Shown here: piece after piece, positions 11,215 to 20,010 of the stretch
Position numbering within the stretch: position 1 is the first letter of the stretch
Layout: every line of letters starts with the position of its first letter
Assembly: GCA_050246875.1 (NCBI GenBank)
Contig: JBFWVF010000013.1
Coordinates: forward strand, 24,732-88,731
Reading direction: 5' to 3'
Origin: SHWB01 sp050246875
GTDB taxonomy: Bacteria; Pseudomonadota; Alphaproteobacteria; UBA6615
DNA length: 64,000 nt
The notes under the pieces: generated by a model
What the model was told of the DNA's origin: nothing
The model's input: only the letters and a program-made list of their open reading frames with translations
The model's database searches: none
Program-made: the position numbers and the translations under genes

Positions 11215-12417
11215 TCATTCCGCCGCGCGGGCGTCGTGCGACGCACCGCCGCGCCGCAGGGCGGCCACCGTCTCGACGATGCGGTCGGCCGCATAGTCCA
11301 CTTCCGCCTCGACCGTGAAGCGGCCGACGGCGACGCGGAACGACGCCTTCGCCGTCGCCTCGTCGAGCCCGATCGCCCGCAGCACGTAGGACGGCTCGAC
11401 CTCGGCCGACGTGCAGGCCGAGCCGGTCGACAGCGCGACATCCTCGGCCAGCGCCAGCACGAGTTCGGCCGCCGCCACGCCGGGAATGGCGAGGTTGAGG
11501 TTGCCGGCCAGCCGTTGCGTCGGGTGGCCGTTCACCGCGATGTCCGGCAGCGCCGCCCGCAGCCGCGCGAGGAAGCGCGCGTTGAGCGCGGCGAGGCGAG
11601 ACGCCTCGCTCGCCAGCTCGCGGCGCGCGATCGCCGCCGCCGCGCCGAAACCGACCACCAGCGGCGATGCCACCGTGCCCGAGCGGATCGCCCGCTCCTG
11701 GCCGCCGCCGTCCATCTGCGCCTCCAGCCGCGCGCGCGGGCGGCGGCGCACGTAGAGGCAGCCGATGCCCTTGGGGCCGTAGAGCTTGTGCGCCGAGACC
11801 GAAAGCAGATCGATGTTCATCGCCTCGACGTCGAGCGGGATCTTGCCGGCGGCCTGCGCGGCGTCGGTGTGGAACAGGGCGCCGCGCGCGCGGCACAGTC
11901 GGCCGATCTCGGCCAGCGGCTGCACGGTGCCGATCTCGTTGTGGGCGGCGAGCACCGAGACGATGGCGGTCCTGTCGTCGATGGCGGCGGCGAGACGCTC
12001 GAGATCGACAACGCCATCGCGCCCGACCGGCAGCACCGTCAGCCGCGCGCCCTCGCGCTGCATCGCGGCGGCACTTTCGAGCACGCATTTGTGCTCGGTC
12101 TCCAGCGTCACGATGCCGTCGCCGCGGCCGTGGCGGCGCGCGAAGCGGACGGCACCCTTGATGGCGAGGTTGTTGGCCTCGGTCGCCCCCGAGGTGAACA
12201 CGATCTCGCGCTCGTCGGCGCCGAGCAGCGCCGCCACCTCGCCGCGCGCCGCCTCGACCGCGTCGGCGACGGCGCGGCCGGCGGCGTGCTGGATCGACGC
12301 CGGGTTGGCGAAGTGCTGGCTGAAATAGGGCAGCATGCGGTCGAGCACGCGCGGGTCCACCGGCGTTGTCGCCTGATTGTCGAGATAGACGGGCATCGGC
12401 TTCGCTGCGTTGCTCAT
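11215..12417 (-). CDS. Cysteine desulfurase, IscS/NifS class I (second of pair)
   Basis: A 400-residue PLP enzyme of class I. Visible landmarks are VYLDNQATTPVDPRV at the N-terminus, TSGATEANNLAIKGA, and ETEHKCVLES. The PLP lysine lies in VSAHKLYGPKGIG, and the mobile active-site loop LSTGSACTSAEVEPSYVL carries the catalytic Cys. It is more IscS-like than the preceding gene in its PLP region and loop. It may serve tRNA thiolation (MnmA) or cluster assembly; which partner is used cannot be read from sequence. Start ATG at 12417, seven bases after the upstream desulfurase stop. Confidence 0.94.
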   Translation of the reverse strand: MSNAAKPMPVYLDNQATTPVDPRVLDRMLPYFSQHFANPASIQHAAGRAVADAVEAARGEVAALLGADEREIVFTSGATEANNLAIKGAVRFARRHGRGDGIVTLETEHKCVLESAAAMQREGARLTVLPVGRDGVVDLERLAAAIDDRTAIVSVLAAHNEIGTVQPLAEIGRLCRARGALFHTDAAQAAGKIPLDVEAMNIDLLSVSAHKLYGPKGIGCLYVRRRPRARLEAQMDGGGQERAIRSGTVASPLVVGFGAAAAIARRELASEASRLAALNARFLARLRAALPDIAVNGHPTQRLAGNLNLAIPGVAAAELVLALAEDVALSTGSACTSAEVEPSYVLRAIGLDEATAKASFRVAVGRFTVEAEVDYAADRIVETVAALRRGGASHDARAAE

Positions 12418-12424
12418 CGCCGCC

Positions 12425-13549
12425 TCACGCCACGTTCCGCGCCAGCGGGGCGGCACCGTGCCGCGCCGCCAGCGCCGTCCACGCATCGAGGAAGCGATCG
12501 ATGTCGGCATCGGTCGTGGTCCAGCCGAGCGAGACGCGGATGGCTTCGCCAGCCGCCGCGGCATCCAGCCCCATCGCTGCCAGCACATGCGACGGCGCGA
12601 CCTTGCCGGAAGAACAGGCGGCACCGGCGCTGACCGCCACACCGGCGAGGTCGAGCGCCACAACCTGCACCTCGCCCCGCAGGCCCGGCAGGCCGATGCA
12701 GCATGTGTTGGGCAGGCGCGGGGCCGCCGCCGCGTGAATGGTTGCGGCCGGCACGCGCGCGCGCGCCTCGGCTTCCAGGCGGTCGCGCAACGCCGCGAGG
12801 CGCGCGCTTTCGTCGGCCAGCGATCCTGCGGCGAGCGCGGCGGCCATGCCGAAGCCAGCAATGGCCGGGACGTTCTCCGTGCCGGCACGGCGGCCGCGCT
12901 CCTGGCCGCCGCCGCGCAGCATCCCGGCGACCTCGATGCCGTCGCGCAGCACCAGCGCACCGGCGCCCTGCGGGCCGCCGAGCTTGTGGGCGGACAGCGT
13001 CATGAGGTCGATGCCGGCCGCGCTCATGTCGAGCGGCAGGCGGCCGGCGGCCTGCACCGCGTCGCAATGGAACAGCGCGCCATGGACGCGTGCCAGCGCG
13101 GCGACGTCTGCAACCGGCTGGATCGCGCCGGTCTCGTTGTTGGCCCACATCACCGACACCAGCGCCGGCAACGGGTCCGCGGCGAGCAGGTCGGCAAGGG
13201 CGTCGAGGCGGACGATGCCCTCGGCATCGACAGGTATGGCGATGGCATCGTCGCGCGCCTCGCGAACGGAGGCATGTTCGACGGCCGACACCAGAACGCG
13301 CCGCCGGCCGGCGCCGGTGAGCGCCAGATTGTTGGCCTCGGTGCCGCCGGCGGTGAACACGACGCCGGCCGGATCGGCACCCGCCAGCGCCGCGACGACC
13401 TCGCGCGCCTCCTCGACGGCGCGCCGTGCCAGCCGGCCGAAGCGGTGGACGGACGAGGGATTGCCGCCCCGCGCCAGTGCCTCGGCAACGGCGGCGGCGG
13501 CCTCGGGCCGCACCGGCGTCGTCGCGTTATGGTCGAGATAGGCGTGCAC
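12425..13549 (-). CDS. Cysteine desulfurase family protein, NifS-like (first of pair)
   Basis: A 374-residue class I desulfurase homologue. It opens MHAYLDHNATTPVRPEAAAA and contains FTAGGTEANNLALTGAG. The PLP lysine is in LSAHKLGGPQGAGALVL, and the putative active loop VSAGAACSSGKVAPSHVLAAMGL contains a Cys. The two neighbouring desulfurases share fold and motifs but differ strongly between motifs, so they are not a recent duplication. It follows iscR after 30 bp. Its separate role from the second desulfurase and from SufS is unknown. Confidence 0.92.
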   Translation of the reverse strand: MHAYLDHNATTPVRPEAAAAVAEALARGGNPSSVHRFGRLARRAVEEAREVVAALAGADPAGVVFTAGGTEANNLALTGAGRRRVLVSAVEHASVREARDDAIAIPVDAEGIVRLDALADLLAADPLPALVSVMWANNETGAIQPVADVAALARVHGALFHCDAVQAAGRLPLDMSAAGIDLMTLSAHKLGGPQGAGALVLRDGIEVAGMLRGGGQERGRRAGTENVPAIAGFGMAAALAAGSLADESARLAALRDRLEAEARARVPAATIHAAAAPRLPNTCCIGLPGLRGEVQVVALDLAGVAVSAGAACSSGKVAPSHVLAAMGLDAAAAGEAIRVSLGWTTTDADIDRFLDAWTALAARHGAAPLARNVA

Positions 13550-13579
13550 GATCGGCTGTCCTTGTGTCCTCTCGTCCGG

Positions 13580-14056
13580 CTACTGCGCGGCCAGAGCCTC
13601 GGGTGCGCGCAAGGCCCCCGGCTCGGCCGGACGGGCGGCGCCCAGCACGCGCCGGGCGACGACATCGGCCAGCGTCACCGAGGCGAGGAACAGATGGATC
13701 TGGTGGCCCAGTTCCTCCCAGAGGTCGTGAGTCAGACAGCGCGCGCTGCCGGGCAGGCAGCCCTTGGCGCCGGCGGGATGGCAGCGGGTGGCGCGGATCG
13801 TCTCGTCGACGGCGGCGACGATGTCGGCGACGCGGACATCGTCGGGGCGGTGGGCCAGCACGTAGCCGCCGCCCGGACCGCGCACGCTGCGCACCAGGCC
13901 GGCACGCCGCAGCTTGGCGAAAAGCTGTTCGAGGTAGGCGAGCGAGATGTCCTGCCGCTCGGCCACATCGGCGAGCGGTACCGGATGGGCGCCGCCCGCG
14001 ACGGCGATATCGGCCAACGCCATGACGGCGTAGCGGCCCTTGGTGCCGAGTTTCAT
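13580..14056 (-). CDS. iscR: Rrf2-family Fe-S cluster sensor IscR
   Basis: IscR senses Fe-S status through a bound [2Fe-2S] cluster and controls assembly operons. The 158-residue protein has the winged-helix N-terminus MKLGTKGRYAVMALADIA and recognition helix DISLAYLEQLFAKLRRAGLVRSVRG. Candidate cluster ligands are C92, C100, C107 and H110 in the segment after IRATRC. The Cys spacing (7 and 6 residues) is longer than the 5 and 5 of E. coli IscR, so ligation should be checked. GAGAGGACG precedes the ATG. It probably autoregulates this operon. Confidence 0.93.
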   Translation of the reverse strand: MKLGTKGRYAVMALADIAVAGGAHPVPLADVAERQDISLAYLEQLFAKLRRAGLVRSVRGPGGGYVLAHRPDDVRVADIVAAVDETIRATRCHPAGAKGCLPGSARCLTHDLWEELGHQIHLFLASVTLADVVARRVLGAARPAEPGALRAPEALAAQ

Positions 14057-14120
14057 CGTCCTCTCCCGCCAAAACCGTGACGCGCGCCTGCCGCGCCTGC
14101 GCCACGCCCTGCGTTGGAAC

Positions 14121-14882
14121 CTATTCCGCCGGCTTCATCGCCGGTTCGTTGCCATCGTCCATTACCGCACCGCCGGGCCCTGCCCTGCCGGACAGGTCCT
14201 CCAGTTCCCGCTCCAGTTCGCCGATCCGCGCGTGCAGCGCGTTGACCTGCTCGAACAGCGCACCGAGGCGCTGGGCGACCGGATCAGGCAGGTCGTCGGT
14301 CGGTGTGCCGTAGGCGGTGAATTCGTCGGCGCTGCAGCCGGCGCTGAGCACCGGCTTGGCCGGGATGCCGACCACCGTGCAGCCCTGGGGCACGTCCTTG
14401 ACGACGACCGCGTTGGCGCCGACGCGTGCATTGCGATGGACGGTGATGGGTCCGAGGATCTGCGCCCCGGAGCCGACGATGACCCCGTCCTCCAGCGTCG
14501 GATGGCGCTTGACGTTCCGCTGCGCCGCGCTGTCGATCGACGGCGCGATGCCGCCCAGCGTGACGTCATGGTAGAGCGTCACGTCGTCGCCCAGTTCGGC
14601 CGTCTCGCCGATGACCACGCCCATGCCGTGGTCGATGACCAGCCGCCGGCCGATGGTGGCGCCCGGGTGGATTTCGATGCCGGTAAACAGCCGGCCGAAG
14701 TTCGAGGTCAGGCGGCCAAGCAGGATCAGGCGGCGGCGCCACAGCCAGTTGGCGAGGCGGTACCACAGCACCGCGTGCAGGCCCGGATAGGTCAGCAGGA
14801 TGACCAGACGGGAGGAGGCGGCGGGGTCGCGCGCCAGATAGCCGTCGATCTCGTCCTTGAGTCGCTTGAAGGGCATGACCAT
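14121..14882 (-). CDS. cysE: Serine O-acetyltransferase
   Basis: CysE acetylates L-serine, the committed step to cysteine, the substrate of the three desulfurases downstream. The ~253-residue protein is the short SATase type, with a brief helical N-terminus and then a left-handed beta helix of hexapeptide repeats: EIHPGATIGRRLVIDHGMGVVIG, VTLYHDVTLGG and ILGPITVHRNARVGANAVVVKDVP. H in DHGMG and H in LYHDV are the expected catalytic region. ATG at 14882 (MVMPFKRLKDEI) or 14876 are both possible. It is first gene of the operon, about 66 nt downstream of the predicted transcription start. Confidence 0.92.
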   Translation of the reverse strand: MVMPFKRLKDEIDGYLARDPAASSRLVILLTYPGLHAVLWYRLANWLWRRRLILLGRLTSNFGRLFTGIEIHPGATIGRRLVIDHGMGVVIGETAELGDDVTLYHDVTLGGIAPSIDSAAQRNVKRHPTLEDGVIVGSGAQILGPITVHRNARVGANAVVVKDVPQGCTVVGIPAKPVLSAGCSADEFTAYGTPTDDLPDPVAQRLGALFEQVNALHARIGELERELEDLSGRAGPGGAVMDDGNEPAMKPAE

Positions 14883-14954
14883 CTGTGTGCTATACAGCCG
14901 CCGGCAAGCGCTTGAATTCCAACGCAATCCGGCGCCCTGGCGAAACCTGTGGGG

Positions 14955-14983
14955 GATATAGGATACCCGACCCCGGCGGTCAA
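14955..14983 (-). promoter_or_regulatory. Sigma70-type promoter of the cysE-iscR-suf-tenA operon
   Basis: Read on the minus strand: -35 TTGACC (14978-14983), a 17-base spacer and -10 TATATC (14955-14960). This is close to consensus and correctly placed upstream of cysE. Transcription would start near 14948. Confidence 0.65.
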
Positions 14984-14990
14984 GTTTGAC
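14979..14990. promoter_or_regulatory. Short inverted repeat over the -35 box (possible operator)
   Basis: GTCAA-GT-TTGAC, a 5-bp inverted repeat with a 2-bp centre, overlaps the -35 of the suf operon promoter. Placement suits a repressor site, for example for the encoded IscR, but the sequence does not match an IscR consensus that I can verify. Confidence 0.35.
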
Positions 14991-15082
14991 GCCGGGGGCG
15001 GCCAATCCCGCCACTTTGCCGGGCAAGTGCCCGGATCGGATATGCCGCCGGCGGAGCCTGTCGGAGGCGCTCAGGAGACCCC

Positions 15083-15772
15083 ATGCCCGAGGTCATCATC
15101 AACGGCCCGGAAGGTCGGCTCGAGGGCCGCTATACCCCGGCGCGGACACCCAACGCGCCGATCGCGCTGATGCTGCATCCGCATCCGCAGCACGGCGGCA
15201 CGATGAACAACCGCGTCGTCTACGCGCTGCACCAGCTCTACACGCGACGCGGGTTCGCCACGCTGCGCTTCAACTTCCGCGGCGTCGGCCGCTCGCAGGG
15301 CTCCTTCGATCGCGGGGAAGGCGAACTTTCGGACGCCGCCTCGGCGCTCGACTGGCTGCAGTCGACCAATCCCGACGCGCCGGCCTGCTGGATCGCCGGC
15401 TACTCGTTCGGCGCCTGGATCGGCATGCAGTTGCTGATGCGGCGGCCGGAAATCAGCGGCTTCATCTCGGTGTCGCCGCCGGCCAACCTGTTCGACTTCA
15501 CCTTCCTCGCGCCCTGCCCCGCCTCGGGCCTGATCGTCCACGGCGCACGCGACAACCTCGTGCCGAAGCAGAGCGTCGAGACGCTGATCGAAAAGGTGGC
15601 GAAGCAGAAGGACGTGGTGATCGACCTCAAGCTGATCGCCGACGCCGATCACTTCTTCGCCGAGCAGCTCGAACAGATCGACCAGGCCGTCAACGCCTAT
15701 ATGGAAAAGCGGACGTCGCCGACCAAGGGCGGCGCCCAGGCCCGGCGCGCTTCGGCCGCGGCGGCGCGGTAA
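15083..15772 (+). CDS. Alpha/beta hydrolase
   Basis: A 229-residue cytoplasmic hydrolase without signal peptide. It has ALMLHPHPQHGGTMNNRVVYAL (oxyanion region), the LRFNFRGVGRSQG turn, and nucleophile elbow GYSFGAW (Ser). Further on are an acid in VHGARDNLVP and a late His in ADADHFFAE. The substrate is unknown. It is divergent from the cysE-suf operon and 66 bp from the predicted -35. From general knowledge of alphaproteobacterial genomes, a hydrolase of this type is a frequent neighbour of iscS-suf clusters, which hints at a linked role. Confidence 0.85.
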   Translation: MPEVIINGPEGRLEGRYTPARTPNAPIALMLHPHPQHGGTMNNRVVYALHQLYTRRGFATLRFNFRGVGRSQGSFDRGEGELSDAASALDWLQSTNPDAPACWIAGYSFGAWIGMQLLMRRPEISGFISVSPPANLFDFTFLAPCPASGLIVHGARDNLVPKQSVETLIEKVAKQKDVVIDLKLIADADHFFAEQLEQIDQAVNAYMEKRTSPTKGGAQARRASAAAAR

Positions 15773-15811
15773 GGCGGTCGCCGTGGGCGACAGCCTCCGG
15801 GCTGCCCCGGA

Positions 15812-16576
15812 TCAGCGTTCAAGGCGGCGATAGAGTACCGTCTGCGGACTGGCCCTGCCGTCGGCGACGGGCCGCTGGTTGCCGCCGGTCAGCCCGCGCA
15901 CGCCATCGGCGACGCGGGCGAGGATCTGGCGCACGGTCAGGCCGGGCTCATCGAGCGCGGCCAGCAGAGCTGCCGTGTAAGGGCCGCGTCCACCGGCTGG
16001 ACCATCCTGCGCGAAAGTACCGGGCTCGGCCGCGAGCGACACCACCATCCCCGGTTCCAGCGTGGCCGGGCGCACCGGCCAGCGCCCCCCGACGGCGCTG
16101 GTCTCGACGAAGTTGGTATCGAGCATGACGAGTGTCGTGCGCGCGCCGCGTCCGGCGAGCAGCCGCACGACCGTGTCGACCGGCACGCCGCCGCCGAGCA
16201 GCAGAACGGACTCGAGATTGTCACTCGCAAGATCGGCATCGACCGGCACCAGCAGGTCGATGCCGCGCAGCCGCACCCCATGGCCGACGTAGTAGACGAC
16301 AACGTCGTCGCCTTCGCCGATCTCGCCCGCGAACGTGCCGATGGCCGCGTTCATCGCGGCAGCCGTGGCATCGGCCTGCGCGGTCACGGCAAAGCCCAGT
16401 GCCTCCAGCCGGTCGGCCACGGCGCGCGCGTCGCCCGCCGCGTTGCGTAGCGGCTGGGCCGCATACCCGGCGTTGCCGATGACGAGCGCGCGACTGTGCG
16501 GCATCACCGCCATGCCGGCGTCGGCGGCCGGAATGAAGGCCAGCAGGAACACCGCACCCCGGACGAACGCACGCAT
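15812..16576 (-). CDS. Exported caspase-fold (peptidase C14) protein lacking the catalytic Cys
   Basis: A 254-residue protein with a signal peptide (MRAFVRGAVFLLAFIPAADAG) and a caspase-like p20 domain. ALVIGNAGY is the first strand, followed by PLRNAAGDARAVADRLEALGF, and YYVGHGVRL carries the catalytic His at residue 99. Later come SLAAEPGTFAQDG and GPYTAALLAAL. The second catalytic position, usually D-x-C in LDAC, reads VMLDTNFVE here (D153-T154-N155), so the nucleophile is missing. It resembles bacterial pseudo-orthocaspases and is probably a binding protein. The ATG at 16576 gives a normal signal peptide. No partner gene is evident. Confidence 0.82.
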   Translation of the reverse strand: MRAFVRGAVFLLAFIPAADAGMAVMPHSRALVIGNAGYAAQPLRNAAGDARAVADRLEALGFAVTAQADATAAAMNAAIGTFAGEIGEGDDVVVYYVGHGVRLRGIDLLVPVDADLASDNLESVLLLGGGVPVDTVVRLLAGRGARTTLVMLDTNFVETSAVGGRWPVRPATLEPGMVVSLAAEPGTFAQDGPAGGRGPYTAALLAALDEPGLTVRQILARVADGVRGLTGGNQRPVADGRASPQTVLYRRLER

Positions 16577-16703
16577 TGGCACCTCCATCATCGGGCGACG
16601 CCCGATAGTCGCGGGCGGCATCATGCGGGGTCAATCCTGACTTGCGCGGCGGCGCGGTGCCTGTGAGCCTGTTCACTCCCGGCCCGCAAACCGGACGTAC
16701 CCT

Positions 16704-18308
16704 GTGGAACCGCTCGAGGAAGTGGATTTCGTCGTCGTCGGCGCCGGCAGCGCCGGCTGCGTACTGGCCGACCGGCTGACGGAGAACGGCCGCCACACCG
16801 TCCTGTTGCTCGAAGCCGGCGGGCGCGACAGCAGCCCGTGGATTCACCTGCCCGTCGGCTATGCGCGCCTGTTCAACCACCGCGCCATCAACTGGAACTA
16901 CCAGACGGAGCCGGGCGCGGCGATCGGCGGCCGGCGCATGCTGCAGCCGCGCGGCAAGGTGCTGGGCGGCACCAGCGCCATCAACGGCATGATCTACCTG
17001 CGCGGCCAGCCGGCCGACTACGACGGCTGGCGCCAGCGCGGCTGCGCCGGCTGGGGCTGGGACGACGTGCTGCCGTATTTCCGCCGCGCCGAGGACCAGC
17101 AACACGGCGAAAGCGAATTCCACGGCACCGGCGGGCCGCTCGCCGTCGCCGACGTGCCCAACGCGCACCCGCTCTGCGATGCCCTCGTCGCCGCCGCGGG
17201 CGAGGCGGGCTATCCGCACAACCGCGACTTCAACGGCACGGACCAGGACGGTTTCGGCTACCTCCAGAGCACGACGCGCCGGGGCCGCCGGTGCAGCACC
17301 GCGGCCGGCTATCTGCGGCGGGCGCGCGGGCGGCCGAACCTCGCCATCGCGACGCGCGCGCAGGCGACGCGACTGCTGTTCGAGGAGCGCCGCGTCTCGG
17401 GCGTCGAATATCGCCGTGGCGGCGCCCTGCACATTGTCACGGCGCGGCGCGAGGTGATCCTCGCCGCCGGCGCGTACAACTCGCCCCAGCTTCTCCAGCT
17501 CTCGGGCATCGGGCCGGCCGCGCTGCTGCGCCGTCACGGCATCGCCGTGGTGGCGGACCGGCCGAGCGTCGGCGCCAACCTGCACGACCACTACAACATC
17601 CGCATGGCCTATCGCGCGAAGCAGCCGGTCACCCTCAACGACCTCCAGAACAGCCTCGCGCGCAAGGTCGTCGAAGGACTGAACTACGCGCTGTTCCGCC
17701 GTGGCCTGCTGGCCATGTCGGCGGCGCCGGCCGGCGGCTTCCTGCGCAGCGACGCCGCGGTGGCGACGCCCGATATCCAGGTTCTCCAGATGCTGTTCGC
17801 CACCGACAAGGTCGGCGAGCCGGCGCATCCCTGGCCCGGCTTCTCGCTGATGGCGACGCTGCTGCGCCCGCAGAGCCGGGGCACGGTGGAGATCGCCTCG
17901 GCCGACCCGTTGGCCGCGCCGCTGATCCAGCCCAACTACCTGACGGCGCCCGCCGACCTGCCGGCCCTGCTGGCCGGCGCGCGCACGCTGCGCGACATCG
18001 CCCGCCGGCCGGCACTGGCCCGCCACATCGTCGTCGAGCACGAGCCGGGGCCGGGCTGCGCCGACGACGCCGCGCTCGCCGAGCACATCCGCCGGCGCGG
18101 CTGGACCAGCTACCATCCCGTCGGCACCTGCCGCATGGGGCCGGACCCGGATGCCGTCGTCGACCCTCGCCTGCGCGTCGGCGGCATCGGCGGCCTGCGC
18201 GTGGTCGATGCCTCGATCATGCCGGCGATCACCTCGGGCAACACCAATGCGCCGACCATCATGATCGCCGAGAAGGGCGCCGACATGATCCTCCAGGACG
18301 CGGCCTGA
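16704..18308 (+). CDS. GMC-family FAD oxidoreductase, copy 1 (choline dehydrogenase-like)
   Basis: A 534-residue flavoprotein of the glucose-methanol-choline family. It has an ADP-binding motif VVVGAGSAGCVLADRL at residue 9, the GMC signature GKVLGGTSAINGMIYLRGQP, and the second signature GAYNSPQLLQLSGIGP. The C-terminal catalytic His is in SYHPVGTCRMG, and the Asn in SGNTNAPTIMIAEKGA. It oxidises an alcohol, but the substrate is unknown; BetA/AlkJ-like enzymes are the closest type. The GTG start at 16704 is the only reasonable start close to the Rossmann motif. A close paralogue follows after 8 bp. Confidence 0.9.
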   Translation: MEPLEEVDFVVVGAGSAGCVLADRLTENGRHTVLLLEAGGRDSSPWIHLPVGYARLFNHRAINWNYQTEPGAAIGGRRMLQPRGKVLGGTSAINGMIYLRGQPADYDGWRQRGCAGWGWDDVLPYFRRAEDQQHGESEFHGTGGPLAVADVPNAHPLCDALVAAAGEAGYPHNRDFNGTDQDGFGYLQSTTRRGRRCSTAAGYLRRARGRPNLAIATRAQATRLLFEERRVSGVEYRRGGALHIVTARREVILAAGAYNSPQLLQLSGIGPAALLRRHGIAVVADRPSVGANLHDHYNIRMAYRAKQPVTLNDLQNSLARKVVEGLNYALFRRGLLAMSAAPAGGFLRSDAAVATPDIQVLQMLFATDKVGEPAHPWPGFSLMATLLRPQSRGTVEIASADPLAAPLIQPNYLTAPADLPALLAGARTLRDIARRPALARHIVVEHEPGPGCADDAALAEHIRRRGWTSYHPVGTCRMGPDPDAVVDPRLRVGGIGGLRVVDASIMPAITSGNTNAPTIMIAEKGADMILQDAA

Positions 18309-18316
18309 GCGCGGCG

Positions 18317-19927
18317 ATGGACGACGGGCAGAGCTTCGACTTCGTCGTCGTCGGCGCCGGCAGCGCCGGCTGCGTGCTGGCCAACCGGCTGAGCGAAAAC
18401 GGGCGTCACAGCGTGCTGCTGCTGGAGGCCGGCGGGCGCGACAGCAGCCCGTGGATCCACGTGCCCATCGGCTATGCCCGCCATTTCACCAACCCGGCGG
18501 TCAACTGGCTCTACCAGACCGAGCCGGGCGACGGCGTCGCCGGCCGCCGGCTGCTGCAGCCGCGCGGCAAGGTGCTCGGCGGCTCCAGCGCCATCAACGG
18601 GCTGGTCTACCTGCGCGGCCAGCCCGCCGACTACGACCACTGGCGCCAGCGCGGCTGCACGGGCTGGGGCTGGGACGACGTCCTGCCGCACTTCAAGGCC
18701 GCCGAGGACCAGGAACGCGGCGCCGACGCCATGCACGGTGTCGGCGGGCCGCTGCGGGTGTCCGACCCGCGCGACCGCCATCCGCTGTGCGACGCGCTGA
18801 TCGCCGCGGCGGAGGCCGCGGGCTTCGCCCGCAATCCGGATTTCAACGGCACGCGGCAGGAGGGCTTCGGCTACTGGCAGCAGACGGCGCGGCACGGCCG
18901 GCGCAGCAGCACCGCCACGGGCTATCTGCGCGCGGCGCGGCGGCGGGCCAACCTCGCCATCGCCACCGGCGCGCAGGCGACGCGGCTGCTGCTCGATGGC
19001 CGGCGCGTCACCGGTGTCGTCTACCGACAGGGCGGCACGTCGCGCACGGCGTATGCGCGACGCGAGGTCGTTCTCGCCGCCGGCGCCATCAACTCGCCCC
19101 AGCTGCTGCAACTGTCCGGCATCGGGCCGGCCGACCTGCTGCGCGGCCACGGCATCGCGGCGGTCATGGACGTGCCCGGCGTCGGCGCCAACCTGCAGGA
19201 CCACTACAACGGCCGCCTCGCCTACCGCGCGCGCGAGCGCTTCACGCTCAACGATCTCCAGCACAGCCTGCCGCGAAAGATCGCCGCCGGGATGAACTAC
19301 GCGCTGTTCCGGCGTGGCCTGCTGGCCATGGCCGCCTCGGTCGGCGGCGGCTTCTTCCGCACCGATCCGGCGCTGCCGACGCCCGACGTGCAGGTCATGC
19401 TGATGCTGTTCACGGCCGAGCGCATCGGCGGGCCGACGCACCCCTGGCCGGGCTGCTCGCTGGTGCTGGCGCTGCTGCGCCCGCAGAGCCGCGGCACGGT
19501 GCATATCGTCTCGCCCGACCCGTTCGTCGCGCCGGCCATCCAGCCCAACTATCTGTCGGCCCCGGCCGACCTGGCGACGTTGCTGTCGGGTCTGAAGACC
19601 CTGCGCGACGTCGCAGCGCGCGAGCCCTTCGCCCGCCACGTCGCCGAGGAACGCGAGCCCGGTCCCGACTGCACCGACGACGCCGGCCTCGCCGAGCACA
19701 TCCGCCGCCGCGGCTGGACCAGCTATCACCCGGTCGGCACCTGCCGCATGGGCGCCGACACCGAAGCCGTGGTCGATCCCCGCCTGCGCGTGAACGGCAT
19801 CGCCGGCCTGCGCGTCGTCGATGCCTCGATCATGCCGGCGATCACCTCGGCCAACACCAACGCGCCGACGATCATGATCGCCGAGAAAGGCGCGGCGATG
19901 ATCCTCGAGGACGCGCGCGCCGGCTGA
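18317..19927 (+). CDS. GMC-family FAD oxidoreductase, copy 2
   Basis: A 536-residue paralogue of the gene just upstream, similar over its whole length: FVVVGAGSAGCVLANRLSENG, GKVLGGSSAINGLVYLRGQP, GAINSPQLLQLSGIGP, SYHPVGTCRMG and ANTNAPTIMIAEKGA. Start ATG at 18317 comes 8 bp after the previous stop, so both are one transcript. The strong similarity of neighbouring copies indicates tandem duplication. Differences cluster in the substrate-side segments (for example DRHPLCDALIAAAEAAG versus NAHPLCDALVAAAGEAG), consistent with slightly different alcohol substrates. Confidence 0.9.
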   Translation: MDDGQSFDFVVVGAGSAGCVLANRLSENGRHSVLLLEAGGRDSSPWIHVPIGYARHFTNPAVNWLYQTEPGDGVAGRRLLQPRGKVLGGSSAINGLVYLRGQPADYDHWRQRGCTGWGWDDVLPHFKAAEDQERGADAMHGVGGPLRVSDPRDRHPLCDALIAAAEAAGFARNPDFNGTRQEGFGYWQQTARHGRRSSTATGYLRAARRRANLAIATGAQATRLLLDGRRVTGVVYRQGGTSRTAYARREVVLAAGAINSPQLLQLSGIGPADLLRGHGIAAVMDVPGVGANLQDHYNGRLAYRARERFTLNDLQHSLPRKIAAGMNYALFRRGLLAMAASVGGGFFRTDPALPTPDVQVMLMLFTAERIGGPTHPWPGCSLVLALLRPQSRGTVHIVSPDPFVAPAIQPNYLSAPADLATLLSGLKTLRDVAAREPFARHVAEEREPGPDCTDDAGLAEHIRRRGWTSYHPVGTCRMGADTEAVVDPRLRVNGIAGLRVVDASIMPAITSANTNAPTIMIAEKGAAMILEDARAG

Positions 19928-20010
19928 CGTCCCCGGAGCCGATGCACGGGGTTGCCGCCGTCGGCGATCGACCGCATGTTGTCCATGTCACCGACAACGA
20001 GGGGACGCCC

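Noticed and set aside
15777..15804. Two small hairpins between the convergent hydrolase and pseudo-caspase genes as terminators
   Set aside because: Stems are only 5-6 bp, loops are tight and no T-tract follows; such repeats are frequent by chance at this GC content.
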